64,000 nt of DNA, from the NCBI RefSeq assembly GCF_963974515.1, contig NZ_CAXBDD010000009.1, positions 19,449-83,448 of the forward strand. The letters run 5' to 3'. Every line of letters begins with the position of its first letter. Positions within the stretch are counted from its first letter, which is position 1. A model generated the notes under the pieces. That model had not been told where the DNA came from. It saw only the letters and a list, made by a program, of their open reading frames with translations, and made no database searches. The DNA comes from Sunxiuqinia sp963974515 (GTDB lineage Bacteria; Bacteroidota; Bacteroidia; Bacteroidales; Prolixibacteraceae). Positions 54,382 through 63,200 of the stretch are shown piece by piece. A program made the translations under genes and the position numbers.

Positions 54382-55316
54382 AGATCCTATCCCGATTGAT
54401 ATCGCTGGCCTCACGGTCATTTTCTATCGCTCAGCTCGTTGATGGTGAGGAGATGCCCGTCCTTTTGCCTTTTTATCATCTGGTTAGTGACCAGGAGCAT
54501 CCTTTTCAGTACAATTATAGGGTGCTTTCTGCCAGTCGATTTCGCGAAGATCTGGACTTTTTGTTGGAGCATTTTGAACCGATTTCGCTGGAGGAGCTTC
54601 ACTCCGGAATGAATTTAAAAAACAGCTTTCATCTGAGTTTTGATGATGGACTGCGGGAGTGTTTTGAGATAATTGCCCCGATTTTAAAAGAGAAAGGTGT
54701 GCCAGCAACTTTTTTTGTCAATCCGGCTTTTGTCGATAATCATGATCTTTTTCATCGCTATAAAGCGGCTGTGCTGAACCAGTTTTTTGCCAAAAAAGGC
54801 GTGATATCGGATTTGCAGAACACTTATGCCGATCTGATGTCGCTCGATCAAATGGCCGAAGATGTGGGCTTGAATTGGCAGGAATATTTGGAAAAGGAAA
54901 ATCCGTACATGACCCTGGAGCAGTTGTTTCAACTGGAACGCGATGGTTTTTCCATTGGAGCTCACAGCTGGGATCACCCGGAGTTTTGGCTGTTGGATGA
55001 AGAACGTCAGTTGGATGAAATAAGGGAAAGCATGGAGTGGTTGGTGGCGAATTTTTCACCCAAAATTAAAGCCTTCGCTTTTCCGTTTACTGATTTTGGA
55101 GTATCGCGTTTCGTGTTCGATGCCATCAGGCGTGAGCGGCTATGCGATCTGACCTTTGGAACGGCTGGTGTAAAGCTCGAAAAAGAAAGCAGACATTACC
55201 AACGCCTGTCAATGGAAGCAGAGGGATATAAAAGTGCCCGAAGTTTGCTAAAAGCGGAATATTTGTCCTACCAACTCAAGCGGTTGGTTGATCAACATGT
55301 GGCAAAAAGAGAATAG
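54378..55316 (+). CDS. polysaccharide deacetylase (NodB type)
   Basis: Carbohydrate-esterase family 4-type deacetylase. The catalytic Asp and metal Asp are in FHLSFDDGLRE and the metal His pair is in IGAHSWDHPE; AFAFPFTDFG follows. The likely start is the ATG at 54378 (MKILSRLIS), which overlaps the upstream TGA as ATGA; the in-frame ATG at 54366 lies inside the previous gene. With this start the protein is 312 aa. It has no clear signal peptide. The substrate is probably an N-acetylated glycan, such as a capsular or peptidoglycan-related polymer. Confidence 0.87.
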   Translation: MKILSRLISLASRSFSIAQLVDGEEMPVLLPFYHLVSDQEHPFQYNYRVLSASRFREDLDFLLEHFEPISLEELHSGMNLKNSFHLSFDDGLRECFEIIAPILKEKGVPATFFVNPAFVDNHDLFHRYKAAVLNQFFAKKGVISDLQNTYADLMSLDQMAEDVGLNWQEYLEKENPYMTLEQLFQLERDGFSIGAHSWDHPEFWLLDEERQLDEIRESMEWLVANFSPKIKAFAFPFTDFGVSRFVFDAIRRERLCDLTFGTAGVKLEKESRHYQRLSMEAEGYKSARSLLKAEYLSYQLKRLVDQHVAKRE

Positions 55317-55319
55317 AGC

Positions 55320-56387
55320 ATGGAGTTGAAAAAAATTCGTTTACAGGATATGGAGGCTTTTTCGAGAAGCGAGCTTTTTCAATCGTCCGAAACCAAGCCG
55401 ATCAACGTTGCCCGGATGCAATCTTATCTGAACAATCCACATGCATTGCCCGGTGATGTCGTGCTGTACCTTTTGCACGATGAGAATAAGCTGGTTGCTT
55501 TCCGGACCTTGTTTGCGGGCAGATTGATGAATCAATCGAAGCGGTTTGCCTGGCTGAGCGGCAATTGGGTTCATCCCGACTATCGCAGGCAAGGCTACTC
55601 CCAGCAATTGCTGAAAGAAGCTTTAAAAGACTGGGACGAGCGTCTCATGTTTACCAACTACGCACCGGCTTCGTTGCAGCTTTACCTCAAGACCCGGCAG
55701 TTTCAAACTGTGTACCTGGATCACGGCACCAGGTTTTATTTTTATTTCAGAAGCCGGAATGTGCTGGCCGGACGGCATCCGAAGTTGGCATTCCTGCTTC
55801 CGGTCCTTGATTTTTTTATTCAACTGGCGGCCGGATTTACCCACCTTTTGTTTCGCCCAATGCGGATCAGGCATTTCAGCATGAAGGAGTCGAATCTACC
55901 GGATGAGACCTGCCTGGCAATGGCTGAAGCGAAGAAGGACTCCTACCTTTTTGCCAGGGGAAGACAAGAGCTGGAGTGGATTTTCAAGTACCCTTGGCTG
56001 TCGGAAAGTGATGACCATTTTGCAAGTCAATACCCTTTTTCGTCTTCTGTCGGGCAGTTTAAGTATCGCTCAATCAAGATTTTTCACGAAAGTAAGCTGG
56101 TTGGTTTCATGGTCGTGCTGCTGCGTGATGGTCATATGAGAACCGTTCACCTTCAATTACCGCACGATAGGATGCGGATTGCAGCCCGTTTTTTGATTCG
56201 GGTAGCAGCAAAAAATAGGGTCGAAACACTAACTGTGCTCAACCCAAAGCTGGCTGAAGAAGTTCGGAAACGTCCAAATCCGTTTTTGTTTCGTAAAAAA
56301 ATGGAGCATGGAATTTATTCGTCTTTCCCGGTTTCATCTGCCATGCGGAAAATTCAGGACGGCGAAGGCGATTTTATCTTTAGTTAA
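55320..56387 (+). CDS. GNAT acetyltransferase-like protein
   Basis: A 355-aa protein with an N-terminal GNAT domain; the acetyl-CoA loop is WVHPDYRRQGYSQQLLKEAL (about residues 83-102). The C-terminal part (about 160-355) is not recognised but contains a hydrophobic helix near 160-180 (LAFLLPVLDFFIQLAAGF). It starts four bases after the deacetylase stop and ends the gene group. As a probable acetyltransferase next to deacetylase-type genes, it may act on the same polymer. Confidence 0.75.
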   Translation: MELKKIRLQDMEAFSRSELFQSSETKPINVARMQSYLNNPHALPGDVVLYLLHDENKLVAFRTLFAGRLMNQSKRFAWLSGNWVHPDYRRQGYSQQLLKEALKDWDERLMFTNYAPASLQLYLKTRQFQTVYLDHGTRFYFYFRSRNVLAGRHPKLAFLLPVLDFFIQLAAGFTHLLFRPMRIRHFSMKESNLPDETCLAMAEAKKDSYLFARGRQELEWIFKYPWLSESDDHFASQYPFSSSVGQFKYRSIKIFHESKLVGFMVVLLRDGHMRTVHLQLPHDRMRIAARFLIRVAAKNRVETLTVLNPKLAEEVRKRPNPFLFRKKMEHGIYSSFPVSSAMRKIQDGEGDFIFS

Positions 56388-56435
56388 CTGCCCGATTAAA
56401 AGAAAAAATCGCTATTTTCGCCAAAATTTTTTGAC

Positions 56436-56522
56436 ATGAAGCGAGCAAGCATAAGTCTTTACAAATGGGAGGATAATGGCGAGCGAGTTCCATCCGCCAG
56501 CTGGCGGACCGTTGAAAGTTAA
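56436..56522 (+). CDS. possible 28-aa leader peptide before upp
   Basis: A short frame reads MKRASISLYKWEDNGERVPS, then ASWRTVES, stops 12 bases before the upp ATG and includes a 16-bp palindrome. A ribosome-binding signal is not obvious and the palindrome may be a repeat element, so translation is uncertain. Confidence 0.25.
   Translation: MKRASISLYKWEDNGERVPSASWRTVES
56493..56508. repeat. perfect 16-bp palindrome upstream of upp
   Basis: TCCGCCAGCTGGCGGA is fully self-complementary, 27 bases before upp. It may be a regulatory site or a copy of a short palindromic repeat; no second copy was seen here. Confidence 0.6.
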
Positions 56523-56534
56523 AAATACTATGAG

Positions 56535-57197
56535 ATGAACGTAATCAACCTGAGCGACTCCAATTCTATTTTCAATCAATATCTTGCAGAAATTCGTGAT
56601 CATGAGATTCAACGGGACCCGTTGCGTTTTCGCAAAAACCTACAACGTTTTGGAGAAATCTTTGCCTATGAGATCAGTAAAACGTTGGAATATAAAATCA
56701 ACGAGGTAAAAACACCGCTGGGAATCGCTAAGGTTCCTAAATTGCTACAGCAGCCAGTTTTGGCCACCATTTTGCGCGCCGGCTTGCCGCTTCAGCAAGG
56801 ACTGCTGAATTATTTCGACCGGGCTGAAAATGCGTTCATTTCGGCTTATCGAAAATACGATGACCAAGGCGAATTTCATATCGAATTTGAATACCTGGCT
56901 TCGCCGGATTTAAATGAGAAGGTGGCAATCCTGTCTGATCCGATGCTGGCTTCCGGGGCTTCGATGGAAATAGGTTACAAGGCATTGCTTCAAAAAGGTA
57001 ATCCGAGCCATGTGCATTTGGTGGCGATTATAGCCAGTAAAAAGGGGGTTGAGTACGTTCAGGAAGCGATTACTGCCAAAAATGTCACCCTATGGCTGGG
57101 AGCCGTTGATGACGAAATGACCGTCAAATCATACATCGTCCCCGGTTTGGGCGATGCCGGCGATTTGGCTTTTGGCCCCAAGGTTGATTCGCACTAA
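56535..57197 (+). CDS. upp: uracil phosphoribosyltransferase
   Basis: Salvage enzyme that makes UMP from uracil and PRPP, 220 aa. The PRPP-binding loop is ILSDPMLASGASM (about 134-146), TILRAGLPLQQGLL (about 76-89) is the other conserved block, and YIVPGLGDAGDLAFG at the C-terminus binds uracil. Length and motifs match Bacteroidota Upp. A convergent terminator follows. A short leader frame and a palindrome precede it. Confidence 0.95.
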   Translation: MNVINLSDSNSIFNQYLAEIRDHEIQRDPLRFRKNLQRFGEIFAYEISKTLEYKINEVKTPLGIAKVPKLLQQPVLATILRAGLPLQQGLLNYFDRAENAFISAYRKYDDQGEFHIEFEYLASPDLNEKVAILSDPMLASGASMEIGYKALLQKGNPSHVHLVAIIASKKGVEYVQEAITAKNVTLWLGAVDDEMTVKSYIVPGLGDAGDLAFGPKVDSH

Positions 57198-57220
57198 AAG
57201 AGATTAAATAAAAAAACAAA

Positions 57221-57245
57221 AAACCGGGAACTCCCGGTTTCTTTA
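57221..57245. terminator. bidirectional terminator after upp
   Basis: Perfect eight-bp stem AAACCGGG / CCCGGTTT with loop AACT and T or A runs on both sides, between convergent upp and the MFS gene. Confidence 0.88.
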
Positions 57246-57275
57246 TGTGTTTTCGTTTTATTCCCAAGGGATGAA

Positions 57276-58559
57276 TTACTCCGTCCGTTCCTGGAAACCA
57301 CCTGCTTTTTTGACAAAAATGTAGATCGCCAAAATGCCCAGCAGCGTGTGTGCTGTCAGCGTGTACATGATATATTCCGGATGTCCGGCCGCTTCAAAAC
57401 GCCCCATCAGGCCGGTATAAATTCCGCTTAAAGTAGCACCTACAAAAACCGATAGAAAGTTGGTTCCCATATACAGGCCCGCTTTCTCTTTGGGAGCAAT
57501 CCACATGATGTATTCCTGGATTCGGGGCGAGGAAATCATTTCGCCAATGGCAAACAGGAAAACGCCGAGAAAAACCAGCCCGTTAATGCTTGTTACCGAT
57601 AGTCCGAGTACCACAAAGCCCGATGCGGCAATCAGCAATCCAATCATAAACGATGGAATGGCTGCCCGTTTTTCAAAAATGCGCGAGATCAGTAGCTGGA
57701 AGACGATGATAATGTAACCGGTATGCGAAATGGCCTCGGCATTTAATCGCCAAACCCCTCCATCCTGGTTCGAAATGAACCGTGCAACACCGGTTCCCAG
57801 CACCATTCGCACCGATTCGTATAGCGCGGCCGTGTCCATGTATTCGTTGATGTAAACAGCCAGCACATTGAAGAATGCCCAGAATGGCAGCCAGAAGAAT
57901 ACACCCAGCAGCGTGAGAAAACTCAGAAACTTGATGTCGGAAAGCGCTTCGCCCATGTCCCTGAATTTTTGTTTCAGCGTAACTCCCTCCAACTCGCGGT
58001 CAGGCTCTTTGTAAAACAGCAGGGTGATGATGAACATCAGCCCCACGGTAGCCGCTGCCGTATAAAAAACGTAGTCCCACGACCAACCCCGCAGTTTGCC
58101 CATAATGATGGGGCCAAACGAGGCTCCCAGGTTGACCATTTGGTAGAAAATACCAAAACCCAGTGTTTTGTTGGTTGAGTCGGTTGTTGCCCGAACAGTG
58201 GACGAAATGAGTGGCTTAAACAAGCCGGCGGCAAAACCAATTGTGAGCATGGTGAGCGCAATGCCGCTGAAGGTTTGTGTGAGGATTAGAAGTAAAATGG
58301 CAGGTAAATATGCCAGGTACGAAATGAGCAGCATCTTTTTAAAGCCATACCGGTCGGCAAAAGTACCCGAAAACAGCGGCACCAGGTATGACAGCGCCAG
58401 GAAAATACTTTGCACAGTCCCCAGATCGCCCTTCGAAAAACCCAGTTCGGTCATGTAAATACCGAAACTCATGTAAATACCGTAATAGGCGAAGCGTTCC
58501 AGCACTTCAACGCTATTGGCCACCCAAAACACCGTTGGGAATTTAGTTCGTTTACCCAT
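57276..58559 (-). CDS. MFS transporter, POT/oligopeptide-like
   Basis: A 427-aa membrane protein with about 12 hydrophobic helices. Early residues ERFAYYGIYMSFGIYM match the proton-dependent oligopeptide transporter pattern (ERFxYYG), and FADRYGFKKML is the loop 2-3 motif of the major facilitator superfamily. The C-terminus is short and ends GGFQERTE. Peptide uptake coupled to protons is plausible but the substrate is not proved. The gene faces upp and is a single-gene unit. Confidence 0.85.
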   Translation of the reverse strand: MGKRTKFPTVFWVANSVEVLERFAYYGIYMSFGIYMTELGFSKGDLGTVQSIFLALSYLVPLFSGTFADRYGFKKMLLISYLAYLPAILLLILTQTFSGIALTMLTIGFAAGLFKPLISSTVRATTDSTNKTLGFGIFYQMVNLGASFGPIIMGKLRGWSWDYVFYTAAATVGLMFIITLLFYKEPDRELEGVTLKQKFRDMGEALSDIKFLSFLTLLGVFFWLPFWAFFNVLAVYINEYMDTAALYESVRMVLGTGVARFISNQDGGVWRLNAEAISHTGYIIIVFQLLISRIFEKRAAIPSFMIGLLIAASGFVVLGLSVTSINGLVFLGVFLFAIGEMISSPRIQEYIMWIAPKEKAGLYMGTNFLSVFVGATLSGIYTGLMGRFEAAGHPEYIMYTLTAHTLLGILAIYIFVKKAGGFQERTE

Positions 58560-58849
58560 GTTGCAGTTTGTTTAGATTCTTATTCAGCTATGACTCGTAT
58601 GGCGCAACAAGTTAGCAATTTTTTGATATTTCAGAATGTGAATTTTCTCATGTCGAAAACGCCATTTTTGTTTCGATTACACCGTTGAATGAACACTCTC
58701 CTATTTAATCGTTTTTGGGGCACCTCCAAGGTACCCCCTCCCACCTCAAACATGCAAGCGAGTGCCTAAAAGCTGATTAGAGTAGGAGCGAAGTCGATCA
58801 TACTCCCCGTGAATGACAGTCGGTCGAATGGTGCATGGACTCACAGACG

Positions 58850-59341
58850 CTATTCCTTGTTGAGCTTGTTAACCGCCAGCTGATCGGGACAGTCGGCAAG
58901 CAGTTGCGCGATTGTTTTATGGAGAACCGGGTGAAGGAAGTGTGGAGCAATTTCGGCCAGTGGTTTCAGCACAAAGCGGCGTTCGGCGATTCGGGGGTGT
59001 GGAATTTCGAGCCGGGGATGTCGAATCACTTGCTCATCGTAAAAAAGTAGATCCAAGTCTATTAATCGCGAAGCGTACTGTTGCGCATGCCTAACCCGCC
59101 CCAATTGCTTTTCAATATGCTGGGTTTGCTCCAGAAGCTGCAACGGCTGTAAACGGGTTTCAACCACAACGGCTTGGTTCCAGAAGAGATCGTTCGATTC
59201 AAAACCCCAGGGTTCCGTTTCATAAACAGCCGACTGAGCTGTGATTGTCCCCGCGTTGGACGCAATCATTTCCAAAGCTTTGGTAAAAAGCTGCTGCTTA
59301 TCACCTAAATTTCCCCCTAGCAGTAAATAGACTTGTGCCAT
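58850..59341 (-). CDS. folK: 2-amino-4-hydroxy-6-hydroxymethyldihydropteridine diphosphokinase
   Basis: Folate pathway enzyme that pyrophosphorylates hydroxymethyldihydropterin, 163 aa. The conserved start YLLLGGNLGDKQ, the pterin/ATP segment AVYETEPWGF, the acidic LIDLDLLFYDE and the PHPRIAERRFVLKPLAEIAP block are all present. It is divergent from sppA. folB or folP are not adjacent. Confidence 0.95.
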   Translation of the reverse strand: MAQVYLLLGGNLGDKQQLFTKALEMIASNAGTITAQSAVYETEPWGFESNDLFWNQAVVVETRLQPLQLLEQTQHIEKQLGRVRHAQQYASRLIDLDLLFYDEQVIRHPRLEIPHPRIAERRFVLKPLAEIAPHFLHPVLHKTIAQLLADCPDQLAVNKLNKE

Positions 59342-59463
59342 GTCTTGTCGATTATTGATGAAATAATAAACCAGTCGGTGAACTTAATTGTAACGAATTG
59401 CTTAATTTCGTACCTATTCCTGACAAAGACAAAGTTATAAACCACAACAGATAAATTATCACC

Positions 59464-61236
59464 ATGAAGAGTTTTTTGAAGTACACTCTGGCAACCATTG
59501 TAGGCGTTATGATTGCTGGCTTTTTGATGATGTTCTTATCCATCGGAATCCTGTCGTCCCTGGTTTCGATGGGCGAGCAACCCGTTACCGTCAAAGATAA
59601 AACCGTTTTAATGCTTCGTCTCGAAGATGAAATTATTGAGCGTGCCAATAAGAATCCATTTAATGACCTGGACATTCCGGGAATCTCGGGAACCCGACAA
59701 ACTGGTCTGGATGAGATTCTGGCCTGTATTGAAAAAGCGAAGACAGACGATCACATTGAAGGAATCTACCTGAATCCGTCGATGATTAATGCCGGGCTGG
59801 CTAGCGTAGAGGAAATTCGTAATGCTTTGATCGACTTCAGGGAAAGTGGCAAATTTATTTATGCCTACGGCGAAGCACTCTCGCAAAAGGCGTACTATTT
59901 GGTTTCGGTGGCCGACCAAGTGGTTTTGAATCCCAAAGGAATGCTCGAACTGAAGGGATTGAGTTCGCAACACTTGTTTTTCAAAAATGCGTTGGAAAAA
60001 ATTGGTGTGGAAATGCAGGTTATCCGACATGGAAAATTTAAGGCAGCGGTTGAACAATACCTGTTGGAAGAGATGAGCCCTGAAAACCGGCTTCAAACTG
60101 AGAAATACACCAGCAGCCTTTGGGGACAGATGTTAGCAGACATCTCAGCATCAAGAAATATTTCAGTAGAGAAACTAAACAGCCTGGCCGATGGGGTGAC
60201 CACTTTTCGTACGGCCGATTACTTGTTAAGTGAAGGTTTGGTTGATACCTTGAAGTACAAGGATCAGGTAATTGACGATTTGAAAGCATTGACAGGAACC
60301 CGCGAGAGCAAAGATGTTCAGGTAGTGGAAGTAAAAAAGTACGCCAAAGTACCTGCTCCTAGCGATGGCAAAGGCCTGGCAAGAGATAAAATAGCTGTGA
60401 TTTATGCCAGCGGTGGCATCGATATGCCTGCTGGTGGCGTTGACGATATTGATTCGGAGAAATTGTCGCGCGCCATTCGCGAAGCCCGCCGCGACAGTTC
60501 GGTTAAGGCCATCGTACTGCGTATCAACTCGCCGGGAGGAAGCGCTTACGGTTCTGAAGTTATTTGGCGCGAAGTAAAATTGGCATCCGAAGCTAAACCA
60601 GTCATTGCTTCGATGGGCGATGTGGCAGCTTCAGGTGGTTATTACATTGCCGCCGCTGCCGATACGATTCTGGCCGACCGTACCACCATTACCGGTTCCA
60701 TCGGCATTTTTGGTGTTATCCCAAATGTGGGCGAGCTCATGTCCGACAAATTAGGCATTACCCAGGATGTGGTCAACACCAACGAGCACTCAGATATCTT
60801 GTCACTCACCCGTCCGCTCACCAGTTTTGAAGAGGGATTGATGCAAAACTTCATAGAAGAAGGCTACGGTACGTTTACCAGTCGCGTGGCCGAAGGACGA
60901 AACATGACTCAGCAGGCTGTGGATGAGGTAGGACAAGGCCGGGTTTGGGCTGCCGAAAGCGCCATCGAAATAGGCTTAGTAGATCAGTATGGAGGAATCA
61001 GCGATGCCATCGCTTTGGCGAAAGAAATGGCCGGATTGGATCGTTACCGGATCAAGGCGCTGCCCGAAATTAAGGATCCGTTTGAAGAATGGCTGAAAGA
61101 ATTGTCGGGAACAGCACGAATGTGGGTGTTGAAGCAAGAGCTGGGAGACGCATTCCCGGTTTATCAGCAATTGAAACAAATCAAGCAAACACGCGGTGTC
61201 TTGGCGCGTATGCCGTTTGATATTCGCCTGGACTAA
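59464..61236 (+). CDS. sppA: signal peptide peptidase SppA (protease IV)
   Basis: Membrane serine protease that degrades cleaved signal peptides, 590 aa, the long form with two tandem S49 domains. An N-terminal transmembrane helix is visible (about 7-30). The catalytic lysine is in the N-terminal domain, in GEALSQKAYYLVS, and the catalytic serine is in the C-terminal domain in GDVAASGGYYIAAAAD, with LRINSPGGSAYGSE before it. The gene stands alone, with the strong terminator at 61268 before lpxK. Confidence 0.95.
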   Translation: MKSFLKYTLATIVGVMIAGFLMMFLSIGILSSLVSMGEQPVTVKDKTVLMLRLEDEIIERANKNPFNDLDIPGISGTRQTGLDEILACIEKAKTDDHIEGIYLNPSMINAGLASVEEIRNALIDFRESGKFIYAYGEALSQKAYYLVSVADQVVLNPKGMLELKGLSSQHLFFKNALEKIGVEMQVIRHGKFKAAVEQYLLEEMSPENRLQTEKYTSSLWGQMLADISASRNISVEKLNSLADGVTTFRTADYLLSEGLVDTLKYKDQVIDDLKALTGTRESKDVQVVEVKKYAKVPAPSDGKGLARDKIAVIYASGGIDMPAGGVDDIDSEKLSRAIREARRDSSVKAIVLRINSPGGSAYGSEVIWREVKLASEAKPVIASMGDVAASGGYYIAAAADTILADRTTITGSIGIFGVIPNVGELMSDKLGITQDVVNTNEHSDILSLTRPLTSFEEGLMQNFIEEGYGTFTSRVAEGRNMTQQAVDEVGQGRVWAAESAIEIGLVDQYGGISDAIALAKEMAGLDRYRIKALPEIKDPFEEWLKELSGTARMWVLKQELGDAFPVYQQLKQIKQTRGVLARMPFDIRLD

Positions 61237-61267
61237 CTTTTTGAAATTTGTTTGATCGAGATAAATC

Positions 61268-61299
61268 AGAAGCTGACCTTTTCGTCAGCTTCTTTTTTT
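61268..61299 (+). terminator. terminator after sppA
   Basis: AGAAGCTGAC pairs with GTCAGCTTCT around CTTTTC, followed by a run of T. Confidence 0.92.
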
Positions 61300-61339
61300 A
61301 TGCGTGAATTTTAATAACTTCGTAAGACAAAAATCACCC

Positions 61340-62434
61340 ATGCTAAAAATTATATTATACCCGCTTTCATGGATTTATGGGTTCGTTGTTTATATTCGAA
61401 ACAGCCTGTACGATTACAAGTTTCTGAAATCAACAGAATTCGAAATCCCGGTAATTTCCATTGGAAACATTACGGTGGGCGGAACTGGAAAAACCCCGCA
61501 TACGGAATACTTGGTTGAGCTGCTCAAAAAACATGTTCAGGTGGCCACCCTGAGTCGCGGATACAAGCGTAAAACGAAAGGTTTTCGTTTGGTTGAAACT
61601 ACTTCTAAAGCCCGTGAGGTGGGCGACGAACCCCTCCAGATTAAGAAGAAATTTCCGGAAGTGACGGTCGCTGTAGACGAAAAACGGGTGCGTGGCATCA
61701 ACCAACTGCTAAAGGATGAAACCAATTCGCCCGATGCCGTTTTGCTTGACGATGCATTTCAGCACCGCAAAGTAAGCCCCGGAATCAATATTTTGCTGAT
61801 TGATTACAATCGGCCCATCGACAAGGACGAACTGCTGCCCGTTGGACGACTGCGCGAGCGTAAATACCAGCGACGGCGCGCCAACGTCATCATCTATACC
61901 AAGTGCCCGGATGAAATTACGCCCATTACCCGGCGGATTATCATGAAAGATGTGAACCTGCGGCCTTACCAGTCGTTGTACTTTACCACCATGGTCTATG
62001 GCAACCCGCTTCCGGTTTTTGATGAGCCTGCAGTCGAAGTGAATGAGATCCGGCAGTCAGTCATTCTGCTCTCGGGAATTGCCAACCCGGCACTGTGGCA
62101 AAGCTATATGGCTGGCCGATATGCTGTGATTGACGAGCTTATTTTTGGCGATCATCACCATTTTACAGCAAAGGATTTGAAAACGATCGAGGCCCGCTTT
62201 ATCCGGTACCAAGAGCTAAATCCGGTGATTGTTACCACCGAAAAAGATGCGATGCGGCTCCGTGATGAAGAAAGTATTCCGGGGTTTATCCGGTCGCGTA
62301 TGTATTATATTCCGTTGAAGATTAAGTTTCTCGATCACGAAGGGAAAAGTTTTGACAAAACAATAGTAGGCTATGTTAAAGACAATAGAAGTAACCGCAA
62401 GTTACATAAGCGAACGAATAAAAGGAAAGGTTGA
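61340..62434 (+). CDS. lpxK: tetraacyldisaccharide 4'-kinase
   Basis: Phosphorylates lipid A precursor at the 4' position, 364 aa. The Walker A motif GNITVGGTGKTP is at about residues 41-52, after an N-terminal hydrophobic segment, with LSRGYKRKTKGF and the later FGDHHHFTAKDL block typical of LpxK. The ATG at 61340 (MLKIILYPLSW) is the conserved start; an in-frame GTG 12 codons earlier is discarded. Its 3' end overlaps pnp by 62 bases. The gene shows that the cell makes lipid A. Confidence 0.95.
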   Translation: MLKIILYPLSWIYGFVVYIRNSLYDYKFLKSTEFEIPVISIGNITVGGTGKTPHTEYLVELLKKHVQVATLSRGYKRKTKGFRLVETTSKAREVGDEPLQIKKKFPEVTVAVDEKRVRGINQLLKDETNSPDAVLLDDAFQHRKVSPGINILLIDYNRPIDKDELLPVGRLRERKYQRRRANVIIYTKCPDEITPITRRIIMKDVNLRPYQSLYFTTMVYGNPLPVFDEPAVEVNEIRQSVILLSGIANPALWQSYMAGRYAVIDELIFGDHHHFTAKDLKTIEARFIRYQELNPVIVTTEKDAMRLRDEESIPGFIRSRMYYIPLKIKFLDHEGKSFDKTIVGYVKDNRSNRKLHKRTNKRKG

Positions 62435-63188
62435 AGTCGGCATTATTTTAGGGTCTGGACTGGGGGGCTTGGTGAACGAAATTGCCATCGAAAAAACCAT
62501 TCCCTATAAAAACATCCCTAACTTTCCGGTGTCAACCGTCGACGGGCACAACGGAACCCTGATTTATGGAACCCTTGGCGGGAAAAAGATTCTGGCGATG
62601 CAGGGACGTTTCCATTATTACGAAGGCTATTCTATGAAAGAGGTAACCTTCCCTGTTAGGGTGATGAAAAGAATGGGAATCAGCCAGCTGATTGTTTCCA
62701 ATGCGACCGGGGGATTAAACCCTGATTACAAGGTCGGTGATTTGATGATTATCAGCGACCACATCAACATGTTCCCCGAGCACCCGCTGCATGGCAAAAA
62801 CATCGATGAGCTGGGGCCCCGATTCCCGGATATGAGTCAGGTTTACTGCAAGCAATTGCGTGATCAGGCGAAATTCATTGCCCTTAAAAACAAGATTGAT
62901 GTCAAGGAAGGTGTTTATGTTGGCGTACAGGGGCCAACGTTCGAAACCCCTGCCGAATATAAGATGTTTCGGATTTTGGGCGGCGATGTGGTTGGCATGT
63001 CTACTGTTCCTGAGGTGATTGTGGCCCGGCATATGGGGATGAAAGTCTTTGGGATCTCCATTGTTACCGACAGCGGCGTGCCGGGCGAGATCGTGGAAAT
63101 ATCGCACGAGGAGGTGCAGGAAGTTGCCATGCGCTCTGAGCCCTCAATGACAATCATTCTGAAAGAGCTGATTAAAAGAATCGGATAA
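62373..63188 (+). CDS. punA: purine-nucleoside phosphorylase
   Basis: Trimeric-type purine-nucleoside phosphorylase, 271 aa, which splits inosine and guanosine with phosphate. The phosphate loop GSGLGGL (about 27-33) and the purine-binding segments MQGRFHYYEG, VSNATGGLNP, GPTFETPAEY and VGMSTVPEVIVARH are clear. It overlaps lpxK by 62 bases and precedes the dehydratase-like gene by 12 bases. Confidence 0.95.
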   Translation: MLKTIEVTASYISERIKGKVEVGIILGSGLGGLVNEIAIEKTIPYKNIPNFPVSTVDGHNGTLIYGTLGGKKILAMQGRFHYYEGYSMKEVTFPVRVMKRMGISQLIVSNATGGLNPDYKVGDLMIISDHINMFPEHPLHGKNIDELGPRFPDMSQVYCKQLRDQAKFIALKNKIDVKEGVYVGVQGPTFETPAEYKMFRILGGDVVGMSTVPEVIVARHMGMKVFGISIVTDSGVPGEIVEISHEEVQEVAMRSEPSMTIILKELIKRIG

Positions 63189-63200
63189 GAAAGGAACGGC

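Noticed and set aside
58560..58849. intergenic stretch between the MFS gene and folK
   Set aside because: Checked for tRNA, repeats and small genes; nothing convincing was seen.
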